Below are positions 26,798 through 35,853 of a stretch of DNA of 64,000 nt, piece by piece. The DNA is from Armatimonadota bacterium (lineage in GTDB: Bacteria; Armatimonadota; Chthonomonadetes; Chthonomonadales; Chthonomonadaceae). Positions within the stretch are counted from its first letter, which is position 1. The number at the start of each line of letters is the position of its first letter. A program made the translations under genes and the position numbers. The DNA lies in the NCBI GenBank assembly GCA_028871815.1, contig JAGWMJ010000006.1, positions 124,001 through 188,000 of the forward strand. The letters are read 5' to 3'. Under the pieces are notes generated by a model, which was not told the DNA's origin, ran no database searches, and saw only the letters and a program-made list of their open reading frames with translations.

Positions 26798-27991
26798 ATG
26801 CGCACGCCACGCCTATTTCGCGCGGCCGGGCTTACCGCCCTGGTCGTGCTCTGTGCACCGGCTCAATCCCAGGTGGTTACGCACGCAGTTTCCGCCGGCA
26901 CAGGTCAGTCGGCATTCGAGGCGCGCTGGGGCAGCCACGCTGCGCTGTCCATCCGTAGCAACCATCGCAGCCGGCTGATCGTCGGACTGTCGCAGCACGT
27001 GTTTCACATCCGGATCGACCCCGACACCGGCGCGCCGCTTATGCCACGCAACGCCCGGGCATTCGTCCGGTTGGCAGCGCCCGCTGTTGGCCCTGCACCG
27101 GTCTATACGTGGCGGATACTGCTGACGTGGTCGACCGCCGGCGTCTCAACCGCCTCCAGCCTTGCGCAGCGCACCTTTCAGAGCGCGAGTCCCTTTCGAC
27201 TTCCTTTCGGGAGCGAGATTCGCGGCGGTACGCTCACGGTCTACGCCAGTACGCAACATGGCGGCGAAACCTGTTGGGGAGAAGCGAGGGCGAAGGTCGT
27301 GGCGGATAACCCGGACCAGGACCAGGTGCTCAAGGCATATCCCGCCTCACGGCTCGGACTTATCGCTTCCAAGATTGGCGAAGCAGAAAGCGGCCTGCAT
27401 CAGTTTACGCCGGCCGGTCTCCCGCTGGTGTCTGCCACATTCGACGTTGGACTCATGCAGTTGAATGCTCCCACGGGCGGCCTGTCATCTCCGGACCAGG
27501 TGTGGGACTGGCGCGCAAACGTTGCCCGCGGCATCAGGATACTGGAGGCAAAGCGGAGCTACACGCAGCTGGCGTCACGTCACGCACCACCGGGATTCCG
27601 GTCGGTTCGCCCCGATGCCTCGTCCGAATACTGGCTCAGCATGGTCCGCACCATGTGCGGCCGCGCTCCGGCTGTTGCCGATAGCGTGCCCACGCTCTCC
27701 AGCGAACCCGGCTCGGGAATGCTGCCCGGAGAGCCGGATCCGGATCACCTTGATATCAGCCAGGTAGAACGTGAAGAGATCCGGCGGTACAACGGTGGTG
27801 ACGAATACCGGCTGGAACGGGTTGCCGTTGGCTCGGAAAGTTCGTGGCAGTGGGTGATTGATCCCACGCGAGGCGGCATTGCGCCCGGCCGCGGAGACCC
27901 GCACTACGTGGACCATGTGCTTCTGGCACGAAGCGGCTTCCGCTTGATCGCCGGACGCAATATAGCGGCTCGGCGCGGCAGCCATGCCTGA
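26798..27991 (+). CDS. Exported lytic-transglycosylase-like protein
   Basis: The 397-residue protein has a signal peptide (MRTPRLFRAAGLTALVVLCA), a beta-rich N-terminal part and a segment at about residues 175-255 with the logic of SLT domains: a Glu in IGEAESGLHQF, GLMQLNAPTGG, and WDWRANVARGIRIL. In that family the first Glu is catalytic and the G-L-M-Q motif lines the cleft. The rest (RRYNGGDEYRLER, YVDHVL) also recalls SLT C-terminal motifs. Similarity is partial, so the call is moderate. The ATG at 26798 follows GAGAGGTGAGG. It overlaps murQ by eight bases, fitting a wall-recycling pair. Confidence 0.6.
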   Translation: MRTPRLFRAAGLTALVVLCAPAQSQVVTHAVSAGTGQSAFEARWGSHAALSIRSNHRSRLIVGLSQHVFHIRIDPDTGAPLMPRNARAFVRLAAPAVGPAPVYTWRILLTWSTAGVSTASSLAQRTFQSASPFRLPFGSEIRGGTLTVYASTQHGGETCWGEARAKVVADNPDQDQVLKAYPASRLGLIASKIGEAESGLHQFTPAGLPLVSATFDVGLMQLNAPTGGLSSPDQVWDWRANVARGIRILEAKRSYTQLASRHAPPGFRSVRPDASSEYWLSMVRTMCGRAPAVADSVPTLSSEPGSGMLPGEPDPDHLDISQVEREEIRRYNGGDEYRLERVAVGSESSWQWVIDPTRGGIAPGRGDPHYVDHVLLARSGFRLIAGRNIAARRGSHA

Positions 27992-28904
27992 CGAGCCGGA
28001 GAACTCCACGCCGCTTTCCGCGCTGGAAACCGAATCGCGCAACCGTCGCACGGCCGCGCTGGATGCACTGGAACTTCCAATGCTGGTGCAGGCGCTTCAC
28101 GCCGAGAACCATCGGGTGGCAGATGCCGTGGATAGGGCTCTTCCCCAGGTGGCGGCGCTGGTTGCAGCTCTGGAGCCTCGCCTCGGCGCCGGCGGCCGGT
28201 TGATCTATGCCGGGGCAGGCACGAGCGGTCGGCTTGGAGTGCTGGATGCTTCCGAGTGTCCACCCACGTTTGGGACGCCGCCGGGAATGGTAGCGGGCAT
28301 CATCGCCGGTGGCGACAGTGCGCTGCGCAACTCAATCGAGGGCGCGGAAGACATGGAATCGCACGGACGGAGAGATCTACTGGAGCTTGGCGTTTGCTCC
28401 AGGGACGCAGTTGTGGGTATTGCCGCAAGCGGCAGGACGCCGTGGGTGGGCGGCGTTCTGAAGACGGCTGGTGGGTTTGGCGCGCTCACTGCGCTCATCT
28501 GTAACGTTTCTCACCCCGAACTTGCGCCGCTTGCCCAGATCGTAATCTCCGCGGTGACCGGCCCGGAACCACTTACGGGATCGACGCGCATGCTGGCTGG
28601 TACGGCCCAGAAGATGATCCTCAACCTGGTGAGCACGGCCGCGATGGTGCGTCAGGGCAAGGTTTACGAGAACCTGATGGTGGACGTGCGCGCCACCAAC
28701 GCGAAACTGAGGGACCGGGCTGTACGGATCGTAATGGCAGGCGCTCCGGCCGAGCGGGATGAAGCCGAGGCAGCGATTTCGGCCGCAGGCGGCAGCGCCA
28801 AGATCGCCATCGTTATGGTGGCGCTGCAGATCGATGCGGCCGATGCGGCAGCGCGACTCGAAGCTGCCGGCGGGTGGGTACGGCGCGCGCTGGAAGCTCG
28901 CTGA
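27984..28904 (+). CDS. murQ: N-acetylmuramic acid 6-phosphate etherase
   Basis: The 306-residue SIS-fold lyase cleaves the D-lactyl ether of MurNAc-6-phosphate, yielding GlcNAc-6-phosphate. Signature stretches are TESRNRRTA at the start, GAGTSGRLGVLDASECPPTF, EDMESHGRRDL with the catalytic Glu region, GIAASGRTPWV and STRMLAGTAQKMILN. A C-terminal UBA-like helical part closes it. It overlaps the transglycosylase-like gene and converges with the foldase gene. Confidence 0.95.
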   Translation: MPDEPENSTPLSALETESRNRRTAALDALELPMLVQALHAENHRVADAVDRALPQVAALVAALEPRLGAGGRLIYAGAGTSGRLGVLDASECPPTFGTPPGMVAGIIAGGDSALRNSIEGAEDMESHGRRDLLELGVCSRDAVVGIAASGRTPWVGGVLKTAGGFGALTALICNVSHPELAPLAQIVISAVTGPEPLTGSTRMLAGTAQKMILNLVSTAAMVRQGKVYENLMVDVRATNAKLRDRAVRIVMAGAPAERDEAEAAISAAGGSAKIAIVMVALQIDAADAAARLEAAGGWVRRALEAR

Positions 28905-28927
28905 CCGCTCTACTGGGCCGGGAGCGG
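28905..28927. terminator. Short hairpin between convergent murQ and the foldase gene
   Basis: CCGCTC (28905-28910) pairs with GAGCGG (28922-28927) around 11 bases, directly after the murQ stop and over the 3' end of the opposite gene. It is short and lacks a U-run. Confidence 0.35.
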
Positions 28928-29938
28928 CACCACGGAGGTCACGTGCGCCTTCAACCGCAGCCCGGCCACGAATGCGGGCAGGCGGTTCTTGAGCACCTGC
29001 TGCCAGCCGATGTTACGGTCATCCAGGGAAACCGTGGCGCCGCGCTTCTCGCACCGAAACACGTAGAAGCCGTTGGCGGCCTGCACAATTCCGGATGTTT
29101 GCCCGGGTTTCAGCGCAAACACCACCTTCTCGAGCACGGGATCTCCGGTGCCGCGAAGCCACGGCCCGTTGAGGCCGGCTTCGGAGCGCGTCGTGTCTTC
29201 ATTATGGTCGCGCGCCACATCGGCCATAGCTCTTCCCTGCGTCACCTCGCTCAGCCATCGTGCGATCCGATCGTGCGCCGCCGCGGTCTGGGCGGCGCGC
29301 TCGGCAGGCGTGGATGTAGAAGGTATCGCCGCGAAGAGCAGGCGCACTTCTACCCAGTCGTCCACCGATATCGCGTGGCCGTTATGGGCAGCGATACTCT
29401 GCTTCAGCAGCCGCTCGCAGCGGATGCGGTAGGCCATATCCTGCAGAAACAGCGGCATCGGTATGTGGTTGCGCCGAACAAGCTCCACGTCACTGGCGGT
29501 AATCCCCTGCTGCTGCCGCACGGTGTTCAGCAGCTCATGCGCGCGCTGCTGCATTTCGGCATGCGTCACCTGAATGTGCGCCAGGGCGGCTGCGTCGGCG
29601 ACCACGCGTGAGTCAATCATGCCCTTCAGTACGCTCTTCCACTGGCTGCTCGAAGCGAAGAGCGCGCTGTACAGAGCCGCCGATGGTACTACAGCGGCGC
29701 TGCCGGGTCGACCGGCCATCCAGCGATCCTGCAAGACCCGGCCCAGCACGTCCAGGGCTTTGGGATCGATCTGCACCCAGTTGCGCGCTACCGCGCGTCG
29801 GGTGATGTGAAAGCCGTCCACCGTGGCCAGAACGTCCGACCCGCGAAGGGGCGGTGCGGCGGAGGCGGGCAGCAGGGTGGTGCAGGCAAACAAGGCAACC
29901 AGCGGCAGGTACAATGTTGCGCGTGCGTGAATAATCAA
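28910..29938 (-). CDS. PpiC/SurA-like exported peptidyl-prolyl isomerase
   Basis: The protein has a signal peptide-like start (LYLPLVALFACTTLLPASA), an N-terminal helical SurA/PrsA-type region (DSRVVADAAALAHIQVTHAEM), and a parvulin-like domain at the C-terminus (GLNGPWLRGTGDPVLEKVVFALKPGQTSG and GFYVFRCEKR). It should assist folding of exported proteins. The start is uncertain: a TTG at 29938 gives a normal signal peptide of about 25 residues, while the frame stays open to a TTG at 29986. Confidence 0.75.
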   Translation of the reverse strand: MIIHARATLYLPLVALFACTTLLPASAAPPLRGSDVLATVDGFHITRRAVARNWVQIDPKALDVLGRVLQDRWMAGRPGSAAVVPSAALYSALFASSSQWKSVLKGMIDSRVVADAAALAHIQVTHAEMQQRAHELLNTVRQQQGITASDVELVRRNHIPMPLFLQDMAYRIRCERLLKQSIAAHNGHAISVDDWVEVRLLFAAIPSTSTPAERAAQTAAAHDRIARWLSEVTQGRAMADVARDHNEDTTRSEAGLNGPWLRGTGDPVLEKVVFALKPGQTSGIVQAANGFYVFRCEKRGATVSLDDRNIGWQQVLKNRLPAFVAGLRLKAHVTSVVPLPAQ

Positions 29939-29955
29939 GAGGCTCTTACTCGTGT

Positions 29956-30756
29956 TTGTACGGCCAGGCGCCTCCAGTTTACCCAACGCCGGTTTTCACA
30001 CGAGAAGCGAACGCTGGACACTGCGCCCAGGGAGATGACGACATCGACGGTGAACTGAAAGCCCACACCTACGCGGGACGCCTGTTTGTGGTGGAGGGCA
30101 TCGACGGATCCGGTAAATCCACACAGTTGGACTTACTGTACAAGTGGCTTTCGAATCAAGGCTACAGCGTCTTCTTCAGCGAGTGGAACTCGTCGGAACT
30201 GGTGAAGGATACGACGCGGCGTGGCAAGCGTAAGCGGATGCTGACGCCAACCACCTTCAGCCTGATCCACGCCACCGATTTTGCTGCGCGCTTCGAGAAT
30301 CGCATCGTCCCACTGCTGAAGGCGGGCGTGATTGTGCTGGCGGATCGTTACTGCTTTACGGCATTCGCACGAGACGCAGCGCGGGGTGTATCCCCCGGAT
30401 GGGTCCGGCACGTGTACAGCTTTGCCGTGCAGCCCGATATCGTCTTCTATTTCAAGGTTCAGCTGGAAACCGCGATCAGCCGGATCCGCAGCAGCCGGTT
30501 TGAACTGAAATACTACGAGGCGGGTCGCGACTTGCACCTTGCGGACGAGGATGACGAAAGTTTCCGCCTCTTTCAGGAGCGTATCCTGGAGCAGTACGAG
30601 GCAATGGCGGCTACCTCGAGGTTCACCTGCATCACCGCCGAGCTGCCGATTGAGGAGCAGCAGCGTCAGATGCGCGAAATCGTTGGCGGCGTGCTGGCTC
30701 GTGCTCCCCACCTGCGGCGAACTGCCCTGGCGCCGACCGCCGGCACGCCGCAATGA
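29956..30756 (+). CDS. Thymidylate-kinase-like protein, intact P-loop
   Basis: The P-loop is EGIDGSGKSTQL and the DRY motif appears as LADRYCFTAFARD, so an ATP-dependent nucleotide or phosphate kinase of the TMK fold is expected. The usual TMK lid motifs are not obvious and ATDFAARFENRIVPLLKAG replaces the classical region. No ATG is available; TTG at 29956 gives 266 residues, but homology begins only near codon 35 and ATC or CTG codons at 30043 or 30055 could serve. It overlaps the next paralogue by four bases and heads a run with CHAD and Ppx/GppA. The exact substrate is uncertain and it should not be taken as the housekeeping dTMP kinase. Confidence 0.7.
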   Translation: MYGQAPPVYPTPVFTREANAGHCAQGDDDIDGELKAHTYAGRLFVVEGIDGSGKSTQLDLLYKWLSNQGYSVFFSEWNSSELVKDTTRRGKRKRMLTPTTFSLIHATDFAARFENRIVPLLKAGVIVLADRYCFTAFARDAARGVSPGWVRHVYSFAVQPDIVFYFKVQLETAISRIRSSRFELKYYEAGRDLHLADEDDESFRLFQERILEQYEAMAATSRFTCITAELPIEEQQRQMREIVGGVLARAPHLRRTALAPTAGTPQ

Positions 30757-31442
30757 ACGGAGGGCGCACTTACGGAGATGCCGCCGTTATGTGGCAAGGA
30801 GAGCGACTGCCCGGCAAGCTGATCGTGCTGGAGGGTACGGACAGCGTCGGACGCTCCACGCAGATCACACGGCTGCGCACGTGGTTGGAGGCCGGTGGTC
30901 ACGCGGTGGTAGACACCGGTCTCAACCGTTCTTTACTCACACAGCCGGGCCTCGATGCCGCAAAAAAGGGGCATGCGCTTGGCCGCACGACGCTCAGCCT
31001 TTTCTACGCGACCGATTTCGCGGACCGGCACGAAAACCAGATACTGCCGGCACTGAAAGCCGGGTTCTACGTGCTGGCGGACCGGTACTTCTACTCCATA
31101 TGCGCTCGCGATATCGTCCGTGGCGCCGACCCATCATGGACGCGCGGCATCTATGAGTTTGCGCTGGTGCCGGACCTGGTGCTGTACCTGCGCGTGGACC
31201 TGGACCACCTGATCGACCGTGTTGTAAGCGGCACGGGATTCAACTACTGGGAATCGGGCCTGGATATCGGTTTGGGCGACAACCTGTACGACAGCTTTTG
31301 CGAGTATCAGACGCGACTGATGGCCCAGCTGGATCGTATGGTAGATGAGTACAACTTCCAATCGGTAGACGCCAACCGCCCGCCGGACGAGATACTGGCG
31401 GACCTCAAGGGCCGGATAGCGGCTATCACACGTTCCGAATAG
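30753..31442 (+). CDS. Thymidylate-kinase-like paralogue with altered P-loop
   Basis: The 229-residue protein is a clear paralogue of the preceding one: TLSLFYATDFADRHENQILP, LADRYFYSICARDIVRG and FNYWESGLDI match it closely. Its Walker A is EGTDSVGRSTQI, where the invariant Lys is Arg and the Gly-Ser-Gly core is Ser-Val-Gly. ATP hydrolysis or phosphoryl transfer is therefore doubtful, and it may act as a partner subunit of the active paralogue. Its ATG overlaps the upstream stop (ATGA). Confidence 0.75.
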   Translation: MNGGRTYGDAAVMWQGERLPGKLIVLEGTDSVGRSTQITRLRTWLEAGGHAVVDTGLNRSLLTQPGLDAAKKGHALGRTTLSLFYATDFADRHENQILPALKAGFYVLADRYFYSICARDIVRGADPSWTRGIYEFALVPDLVLYLRVDLDHLIDRVVSGTGFNYWESGLDIGLGDNLYDSFCEYQTRLMAQLDRMVDEYNFQSVDANRPPDEILADLKGRIAAITRSE

Positions 31443-31449
31443 GTCGACC

Positions 31450-32427
31450 ATGTCAAATGCGGTGGAGGTCGCGGTTGTTGCGGTGCGACAGCGCCTGTCG
31501 CGGCTGCTGCAGCTGGCATCGTTGCCGGATGCGGCCGATTCGGAGGAGTCGGTACACGATCTGAGAGTGGCGTCCCGCCGCGTGCGTGCGGCGCTGCGCG
31601 TCTTCTCCTCCGTGCTGCCCCCTGAGGAGTGCAGCCGGATGGATCGGGAGGCGCGACGCGCCACCGGCGCGCTGGCGAAGGCGCGCGACCTGGACGTTAT
31701 GCTGCTGGCGTTGACGCAGGCGGCGGCCGGGCTCGACGAGCATGACCGTTCGGCATTTGCCGCCACCATCGCCCACCTCGAAGGAGAGCGCGCAAGAATC
31801 CAGCCGGACACGCAGGCCGCCGTGTCGCGGATCACTTCCGGAAGGTTGGATGTGGCCATGGAGCGGATGTCGGCAGCAGAGCAGGCGTCTGCGGATCCCG
31901 TTGTCCGTGCGATGGTCCCGATCACGCTGGACCGCATGAAAGAGGTTGAGCTGCAGGCCAACCGCGCGCTTCAGCAGGACGCGGTGGCGGAACTGCACCA
32001 GCTGCGCATCACGGTGAAGTGGCTCCGCTATACGCTGGAGATGTTGGAGAATCAGGGAGGGAAGTCGGTGGCCGCCGCGCTTGCGGAACTGAAGCAGGTG
32101 CAGGATATGCTGGGCAGCGTGCACGATTGCGACGTTTTGCTTCCGGTGCTGTGGCGGCAGATGCGTCGCTCGATGGGTGGCGCGCACCTTCCGCCGGCCG
32201 CAAGCCTTTTGCGCGTCGATTTCGATGGCACGTCGGCCATCGCGCGTGTTTGCGCGCATATTCAGCAAAAGCGCAATGGCTTGAGCGAGTCGTTCCATAC
32301 GAAGTGGGCAGAGATGCAGGAGCAGCGCTTCTTCCTGCGGCTGGAAGCGCACTTGTGGAGCATGGTGGCGCGCGAGGCTCTCGAACTGAGCCGCCAGCCA
32401 CTGGAGGAGAATGCCGATGCCATCTGA
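31450..32427 (+). CDS. CHAD-domain protein
   Basis: CHAD domains are all-helical and bind polyphosphate through conserved His and Arg/Lys residues. The 325-residue protein shows both halves: SVHDLRVASRRVRAALRVF (about residues 34-52) with RDLDVML, and the second repeat ELHQLRITVKWLRYTLEML (about 180-200) with VHDCDVLLPVL. It sits between TMK-like genes and a Ppx/GppA phosphatase, the commonest setting of CHAD genes, which supports a polyphosphate-linked role. Confidence 0.9.
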   Translation: MSNAVEVAVVAVRQRLSRLLQLASLPDAADSEESVHDLRVASRRVRAALRVFSSVLPPEECSRMDREARRATGALAKARDLDVMLLALTQAAAGLDEHDRSAFAATIAHLEGERARIQPDTQAAVSRITSGRLDVAMERMSAAEQASADPVVRAMVPITLDRMKEVELQANRALQQDAVAELHQLRITVKWLRYTLEMLENQGGKSVAAALAELKQVQDMLGSVHDCDVLLPVLWRQMRRSMGGAHLPPAASLLRVDFDGTSAIARVCAHIQQKRNGLSESFHTKWAEMQEQRFFLRLEAHLWSMVAREALELSRQPLEENADAI

Positions 32428-32968
32428 AGGAGACGATGGCCTGGAGTTGATACCGGGCATCGGGGTGATCCGGGTCCGGGTGCTCCGAAAGGCCGGCTAT
32501 GGCACTTTGCGGGCATTGCGCGGCGTCACGCCGGAGCAACTCGCTGCTATTGCGGGCATTACCGAGATAAAGGCACACCAGATCGCAGCATTCGTTGCAG
32601 CATGGTCAAATGCCAGCCGGGCGCCGGCGCCGCGACCGGCAGCACAGCGTTCGATACAAACGTTCGATTGGCATATTGCTCTGGAGCGCCTTGGTGGCGC
32701 CGCAGACGCGGCCCTCCGCGCCCCGGATGCTGCAAGGTTTCGCCCGGCGCTCGCGCGGCAGATTGCGCGCATCAGTCTGCTCTGCAGCCAACCGCACGAA
32801 ACCTCGCCGGCAGATGGCTGGGCTGCCGAAGTTGAGCGTCTGGAACGAATGCTGCATCGCCTGGATGGAGCCGTGCCCGACAAGAAGGGTCAGAACGCTC
32901 TTGCAGACCGACTTCGCGATACCCGCCGGCGCCTGAGCCACATGTTGGAAACAGGCGCCGATGCCTGA
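32417..32968 (+). CDS. Helix-hairpin-helix domain protein
   Basis: The 183-residue protein starts with a helix-hairpin-helix module (LELIPGIGVIRVRVLRKAGY, then ITEIKAHQIAAFV) of the kind that binds DNA non-specifically or mediates protein contact. The remaining 110 residues are helical and charged with no recognised family. The ATG at 32417 is spaced seven bases from GGAGGAGA; another ATG at 32411 is too close. It overlaps the CHAD gene by 11 bases. Confidence 0.65.
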   Translation: MPSEGDDGLELIPGIGVIRVRVLRKAGYGTLRALRGVTPEQLAAIAGITEIKAHQIAAFVAAWSNASRAPAPRPAAQRSIQTFDWHIALERLGGAADAALRAPDAARFRPALARQIARISLLCSQPHETSPADGWAAEVERLERMLHRLDGAVPDKKGQNALADRLRDTRRRLSHMLETGADA

Positions 32969-32998
32969 TTTGATTCTGCACGCGCAACGGATGGCCGA

Positions 32999-34612
32999 GT
33001 GACCCCTCCCGCCAAGGCAAAGGCGCCCCTGCGGGTACTTGCGGCGCTTGATGTAGGTACAAACGCCATTCGCCTTGAGGTGGCCAGAGTCACCGGCAAC
33101 ATCGCCACGCCAACGCTCAGCTATCAGCGTGAAATGGTGCGCATGGGAGACCAGGAGTTTGGCCACGGCCGGCTGACGCCGGCAGCCCTGGAGCGTGGGG
33201 CGCTGGTGTGCGCCCGGTTCGCCGATGTCGCACGGGGATTCGGAGCCGATGAGATTATTGCGCTCGCAACATCGGCCGTGCGTGAAGCTGCCAACCGCGA
33301 CGAGTTCATCGAGCGTGTCCGGCAGGAGGCCCACCTGGATGTGCGCGTAATCTCCGGACCCGAGGAGGCTCGACTCTGCTACCTGGGTGTGGTGAGCGCT
33401 GCCGACCTTGGAACCGAGACAGCACTGTTTGGTGACGTCGGCGGCGGCAGCACCGAGATTATTGTGGGTGATGCAGTCCGCTACCATGAGCTTGAGAGCG
33501 TCCGTACCGGATCCATCCGGCTGACCAATGCGTGGGTTCGCGGGTCCAAAGGACCCGTCTCGCGAGAGACGTTCAATCAAATGAAGGGCGAGGCGCGGGC
33601 GCTGGTGGCGCCGGTCGTCCGCAAGATGCGCGAACACCACCCTTTCTCGCGGTTCTACTGCAGCGGCGGCAGCGCGACGAACCTGGCCCAGGTGACCGCG
33701 CGCCGGCGCGGCGATCCGCCTGCCAGCATTAACAACTATACGGCGAGTTATGGCGACCTGCGTGACGCGTCGGAGATGCTCTGTCGATTGAACCTGAGCG
33801 AACGGCGCGAAGCACCGGGTCTGGAACCGGATCGAGCCGACCTGATTTTGGGCGGCGCGGCCATTCTTCTGACGCTGCTGGAGGAGGCCCAAACGAACGC
33901 GCTTACGGTGAGCACGCGTGGTCTGCGACACGGTATCCTGGTCGACCGCCTGCTCCGCGAGCAGGGCGATACCGATGGCGCTTCAGCGCCTCCGCTGCGC
34001 GTGGAGAGCATTTTGCGACTGTGCCGCGCGTGTCAGTTTGACGAACCGCACGCACGGCACATCTCGTTTCTGGCCGAGCGCCTGTTCGATGATCTTTGCC
34101 GCCTGGGCTATCACCAATATGGCGAGCGGGAGCGTGAACTGCTTCACTATGCCTCGCTGACGCACGATATCGGCTGCTTCCTGTCGCACTCCAACCATCA
34201 GCGGCACGCGTGGTACCTGGTCCGAAACTCCGACCTGCTGGGCTTTACGGATAGCGAAATAGCGTTAATTGCCAATGTCTCACTCTACCATCGGAGGGCG
34301 ATGCCAAAGCGCAGCCATCCGGGCATGCAGGGTCTGGACGGCGATGAAGTCCGACAGGTGAAAGTTCTGAGCGCTATTTTACGGATCGCCGAAGCGCTGG
34401 ACCGCAGCCATCTGGCGTTGATTTCGCAATTGCGGCTCACACCATCGCGGAACCCCGACACTCTGACGGTAACGGCTGTAACACATGAGAGCTGCGAGCT
34501 TGAGAAATGGAGTTTCGCATCGAGCAAGGATCTGTTTGAGCGCGTGTTCCACACGGCTCTGGCGCTGCGCTTTGAGGCGCCTGCCGGTGTTGCGGAGCCG
34601 GTCAGACCTTAG
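32999..34612 (+). CDS. Ppx/GppA phosphatase with C-terminal HD domain
   Basis: The 537-residue protein hydrolyses polyphosphate and/or pppGpp. The actin-like N-terminal half shows AALDVGTNAIRLEVA, ATSAVREAANRDEFI, SGPEEARLCYLGV, GDVGGGSTEII and CSGGSATNLAQV. The C-terminal part is an HD-type domain with LTHDIGCFLSHSNHQRH, as in long Ppx proteins. The start codon is GTG. It ends the run of TMK-like, CHAD and HhH genes. Confidence 0.92.
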   Translation: MTPPAKAKAPLRVLAALDVGTNAIRLEVARVTGNIATPTLSYQREMVRMGDQEFGHGRLTPAALERGALVCARFADVARGFGADEIIALATSAVREAANRDEFIERVRQEAHLDVRVISGPEEARLCYLGVVSAADLGTETALFGDVGGGSTEIIVGDAVRYHELESVRTGSIRLTNAWVRGSKGPVSRETFNQMKGEARALVAPVVRKMREHHPFSRFYCSGGSATNLAQVTARRRGDPPASINNYTASYGDLRDASEMLCRLNLSERREAPGLEPDRADLILGGAAILLTLLEEAQTNALTVSTRGLRHGILVDRLLREQGDTDGASAPPLRVESILRLCRACQFDEPHARHISFLAERLFDDLCRLGYHQYGERERELLHYASLTHDIGCFLSHSNHQRHAWYLVRNSDLLGFTDSEIALIANVSLYHRRAMPKRSHPGMQGLDGDEVRQVKVLSAILRIAEALDRSHLALISQLRLTPSRNPDTLTVTAVTHESCELEKWSFASSKDLFERVFHTALALRFEAPAGVAEPVRP

Positions 34613-34630
34613 ACTGGTGTGAGTTGGCCC

Positions 34631-34638
34631 GGAGGAGA
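34631..34638 (+). promoter_or_regulatory. Ribosome-binding site that sets a TTG start
   Basis: GGAGGAGA ends eight bases before TTG at 34646. This near-perfect site lies inside the longer frame that opens at GTG 34619 and so favours the TTG. Confidence 0.6.
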
Positions 34639-34645
34639 CTGTTTA

Positions 34646-34996
34646 TTGGCTTCATGGGAAATGACTTACGACAGCGACGAGGATTTGCTGCTCGTAACGT
34701 TCGAGTCGTTTGACGACACACTGGCGCGCACCATTGCTCTCAACGACAACATCACACTCTACACCGATGCATTTATGAACGCCGGCTGGGGACTGGAGAT
34801 ATACGGATACGCGGCGCTGCTGCAGGTGAATGAGACCTACCTGGATGGCCTGCGCCCGCTCTCAGAAGCCGATGCGCGGCGCGTTTTGCGTGTGCTGGAT
34901 ACCGGCTGTCTCACCGCGTTTCTGCGCGTTACCGATCCTGGCGAGCTGTTGGCGGTGCTGCGCGCGCCACACGTTACGGAACTTTTAGCCATGTAG
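34646..34996 (+). CDS. Small protein with a DUF2283-like start
   Basis: The 116-residue protein begins MTYDSDEDLLLVTFES after a few residues, followed by LARTIALNDNITLYTD and GLEIYGYAALLQ. This pattern (a beta strand with a T-Y-D-x-E/D start, then A-R-T with a short acidic strand and a G-x-E-I strand) recalls DUF2283. No function is known. The TTG start is placed by a strong ribosome-binding site. It follows the Ppx gene by 33 bases. Confidence 0.6.
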   Translation: MASWEMTYDSDEDLLLVTFESFDDTLARTIALNDNITLYTDAFMNAGWGLEIYGYAALLQVNETYLDGLRPLSEADARRVLRVLDTGCLTAFLRVTDPGELLAVLRAPHVTELLAM

Positions 34997-35019
34997 CCGC
35001 GCGCGGCCGCATTGTGGGC

Positions 35020-35796
35020 CTAAACACCCTCAGCGCCCGCCCGCTCCATCGCACGTACGGAGTCAAGGAACTCCAGGCTGCGCACTTTTCGCTCACAGTG
35101 CGCCATTACGAACGCGCGGCACAGGGCTGCAACCTCCTTGCGGACGCCGCCGGCTGGAACGCTCCGACCGGAGTGCGCGATCCCGGCATGCAGCAGCCAG
35201 CGATGCGCTCCTTCACCGAGCCGGAAGCTGTCGGGCGCATCGTCCGCGTGCTGGCCGCACAAGATGCCGCCCAGTTCCGCGCTGAACCCGCCGCACCCAA
35301 GCCGAACCGGATTGCGGCAAACCACGCAGCCATCCAGCGCGGGCTGGTATCCAATCGCACTGAGCAGCTGCAGCTCAAATGCGAACAGAATGCCGTCGCT
35401 CCAGGCAGGGTCGTCCTGAAGCTGCAGCAAGGCTTGTTCCAGGAGCGCGTACACCGCTCTGCTGGCGCCTGCGTCGCGCTCCGCCGTGAGCGATCCTACC
35501 AGGTCGCACAAATAGCCGGCCCGCGTAACGGTGGCGAGGCCCATGCGCAGTGCCGGGAACGAGTTCAGGACTTCGCATTGAGTCACGACGTCCATGGATC
35601 GGCCGGCTGCCAACTGCATCCTGCTGATGGTGAACGGTTCCGAGGCGCCGGCAAGCCGCGCTCCGGGCCGGCGGCTGCCTTTGGCCACCACGGGCAGTTG
35701 CCCGCGGTCCGGCGTATAGATCGCCATGGCGCGGTCCGATTCTCCCAGATCACGCCGGCGCAATACGATGGCCGTAACCGTGTAGGTTCGCGTCAC
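35020..35796 (-). CDS. recO: DNA repair protein RecO
   Basis: RecO loads RecA with RecR and anneals single strands. The 258-residue protein has the N-terminal OB fold (AIVLRRRDLGESDRAMAIYT, then VVAKGSRRPGARLAGASEPF) and the helical C-terminal part with a cysteine-rich site CVVCRNP and GILCGQH. The ATG at 35796 gives the standard N-terminus. It converges with the DUF2283-like gene. Confidence 0.93.
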   Translation of the reverse strand: MTRTYTVTAIVLRRRDLGESDRAMAIYTPDRGQLPVVAKGSRRPGARLAGASEPFTISRMQLAAGRSMDVVTQCEVLNSFPALRMGLATVTRAGYLCDLVGSLTAERDAGASRAVYALLEQALLQLQDDPAWSDGILFAFELQLLSAIGYQPALDGCVVCRNPVRLGCGGFSAELGGILCGQHADDAPDSFRLGEGAHRWLLHAGIAHSGRSVPAGGVRKEVAALCRAFVMAHCERKVRSLEFLDSVRAMERAGAEGV

Positions 35797-35853
35797 AACG
35801 ACGCCGGCCGCCCGGGCGGTAGCAATTGCCGTGGAACTCCGGCCTGCGGGCCG

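Noticed and set aside
29956-30756. Calling the first kinase tmk
   Set aside because: The fold and P-loop match, but lid motifs differ, a degenerate paralogue is fused by overlap, and the context is CHAD/Ppx; the housekeeping enzyme is probably elsewhere.
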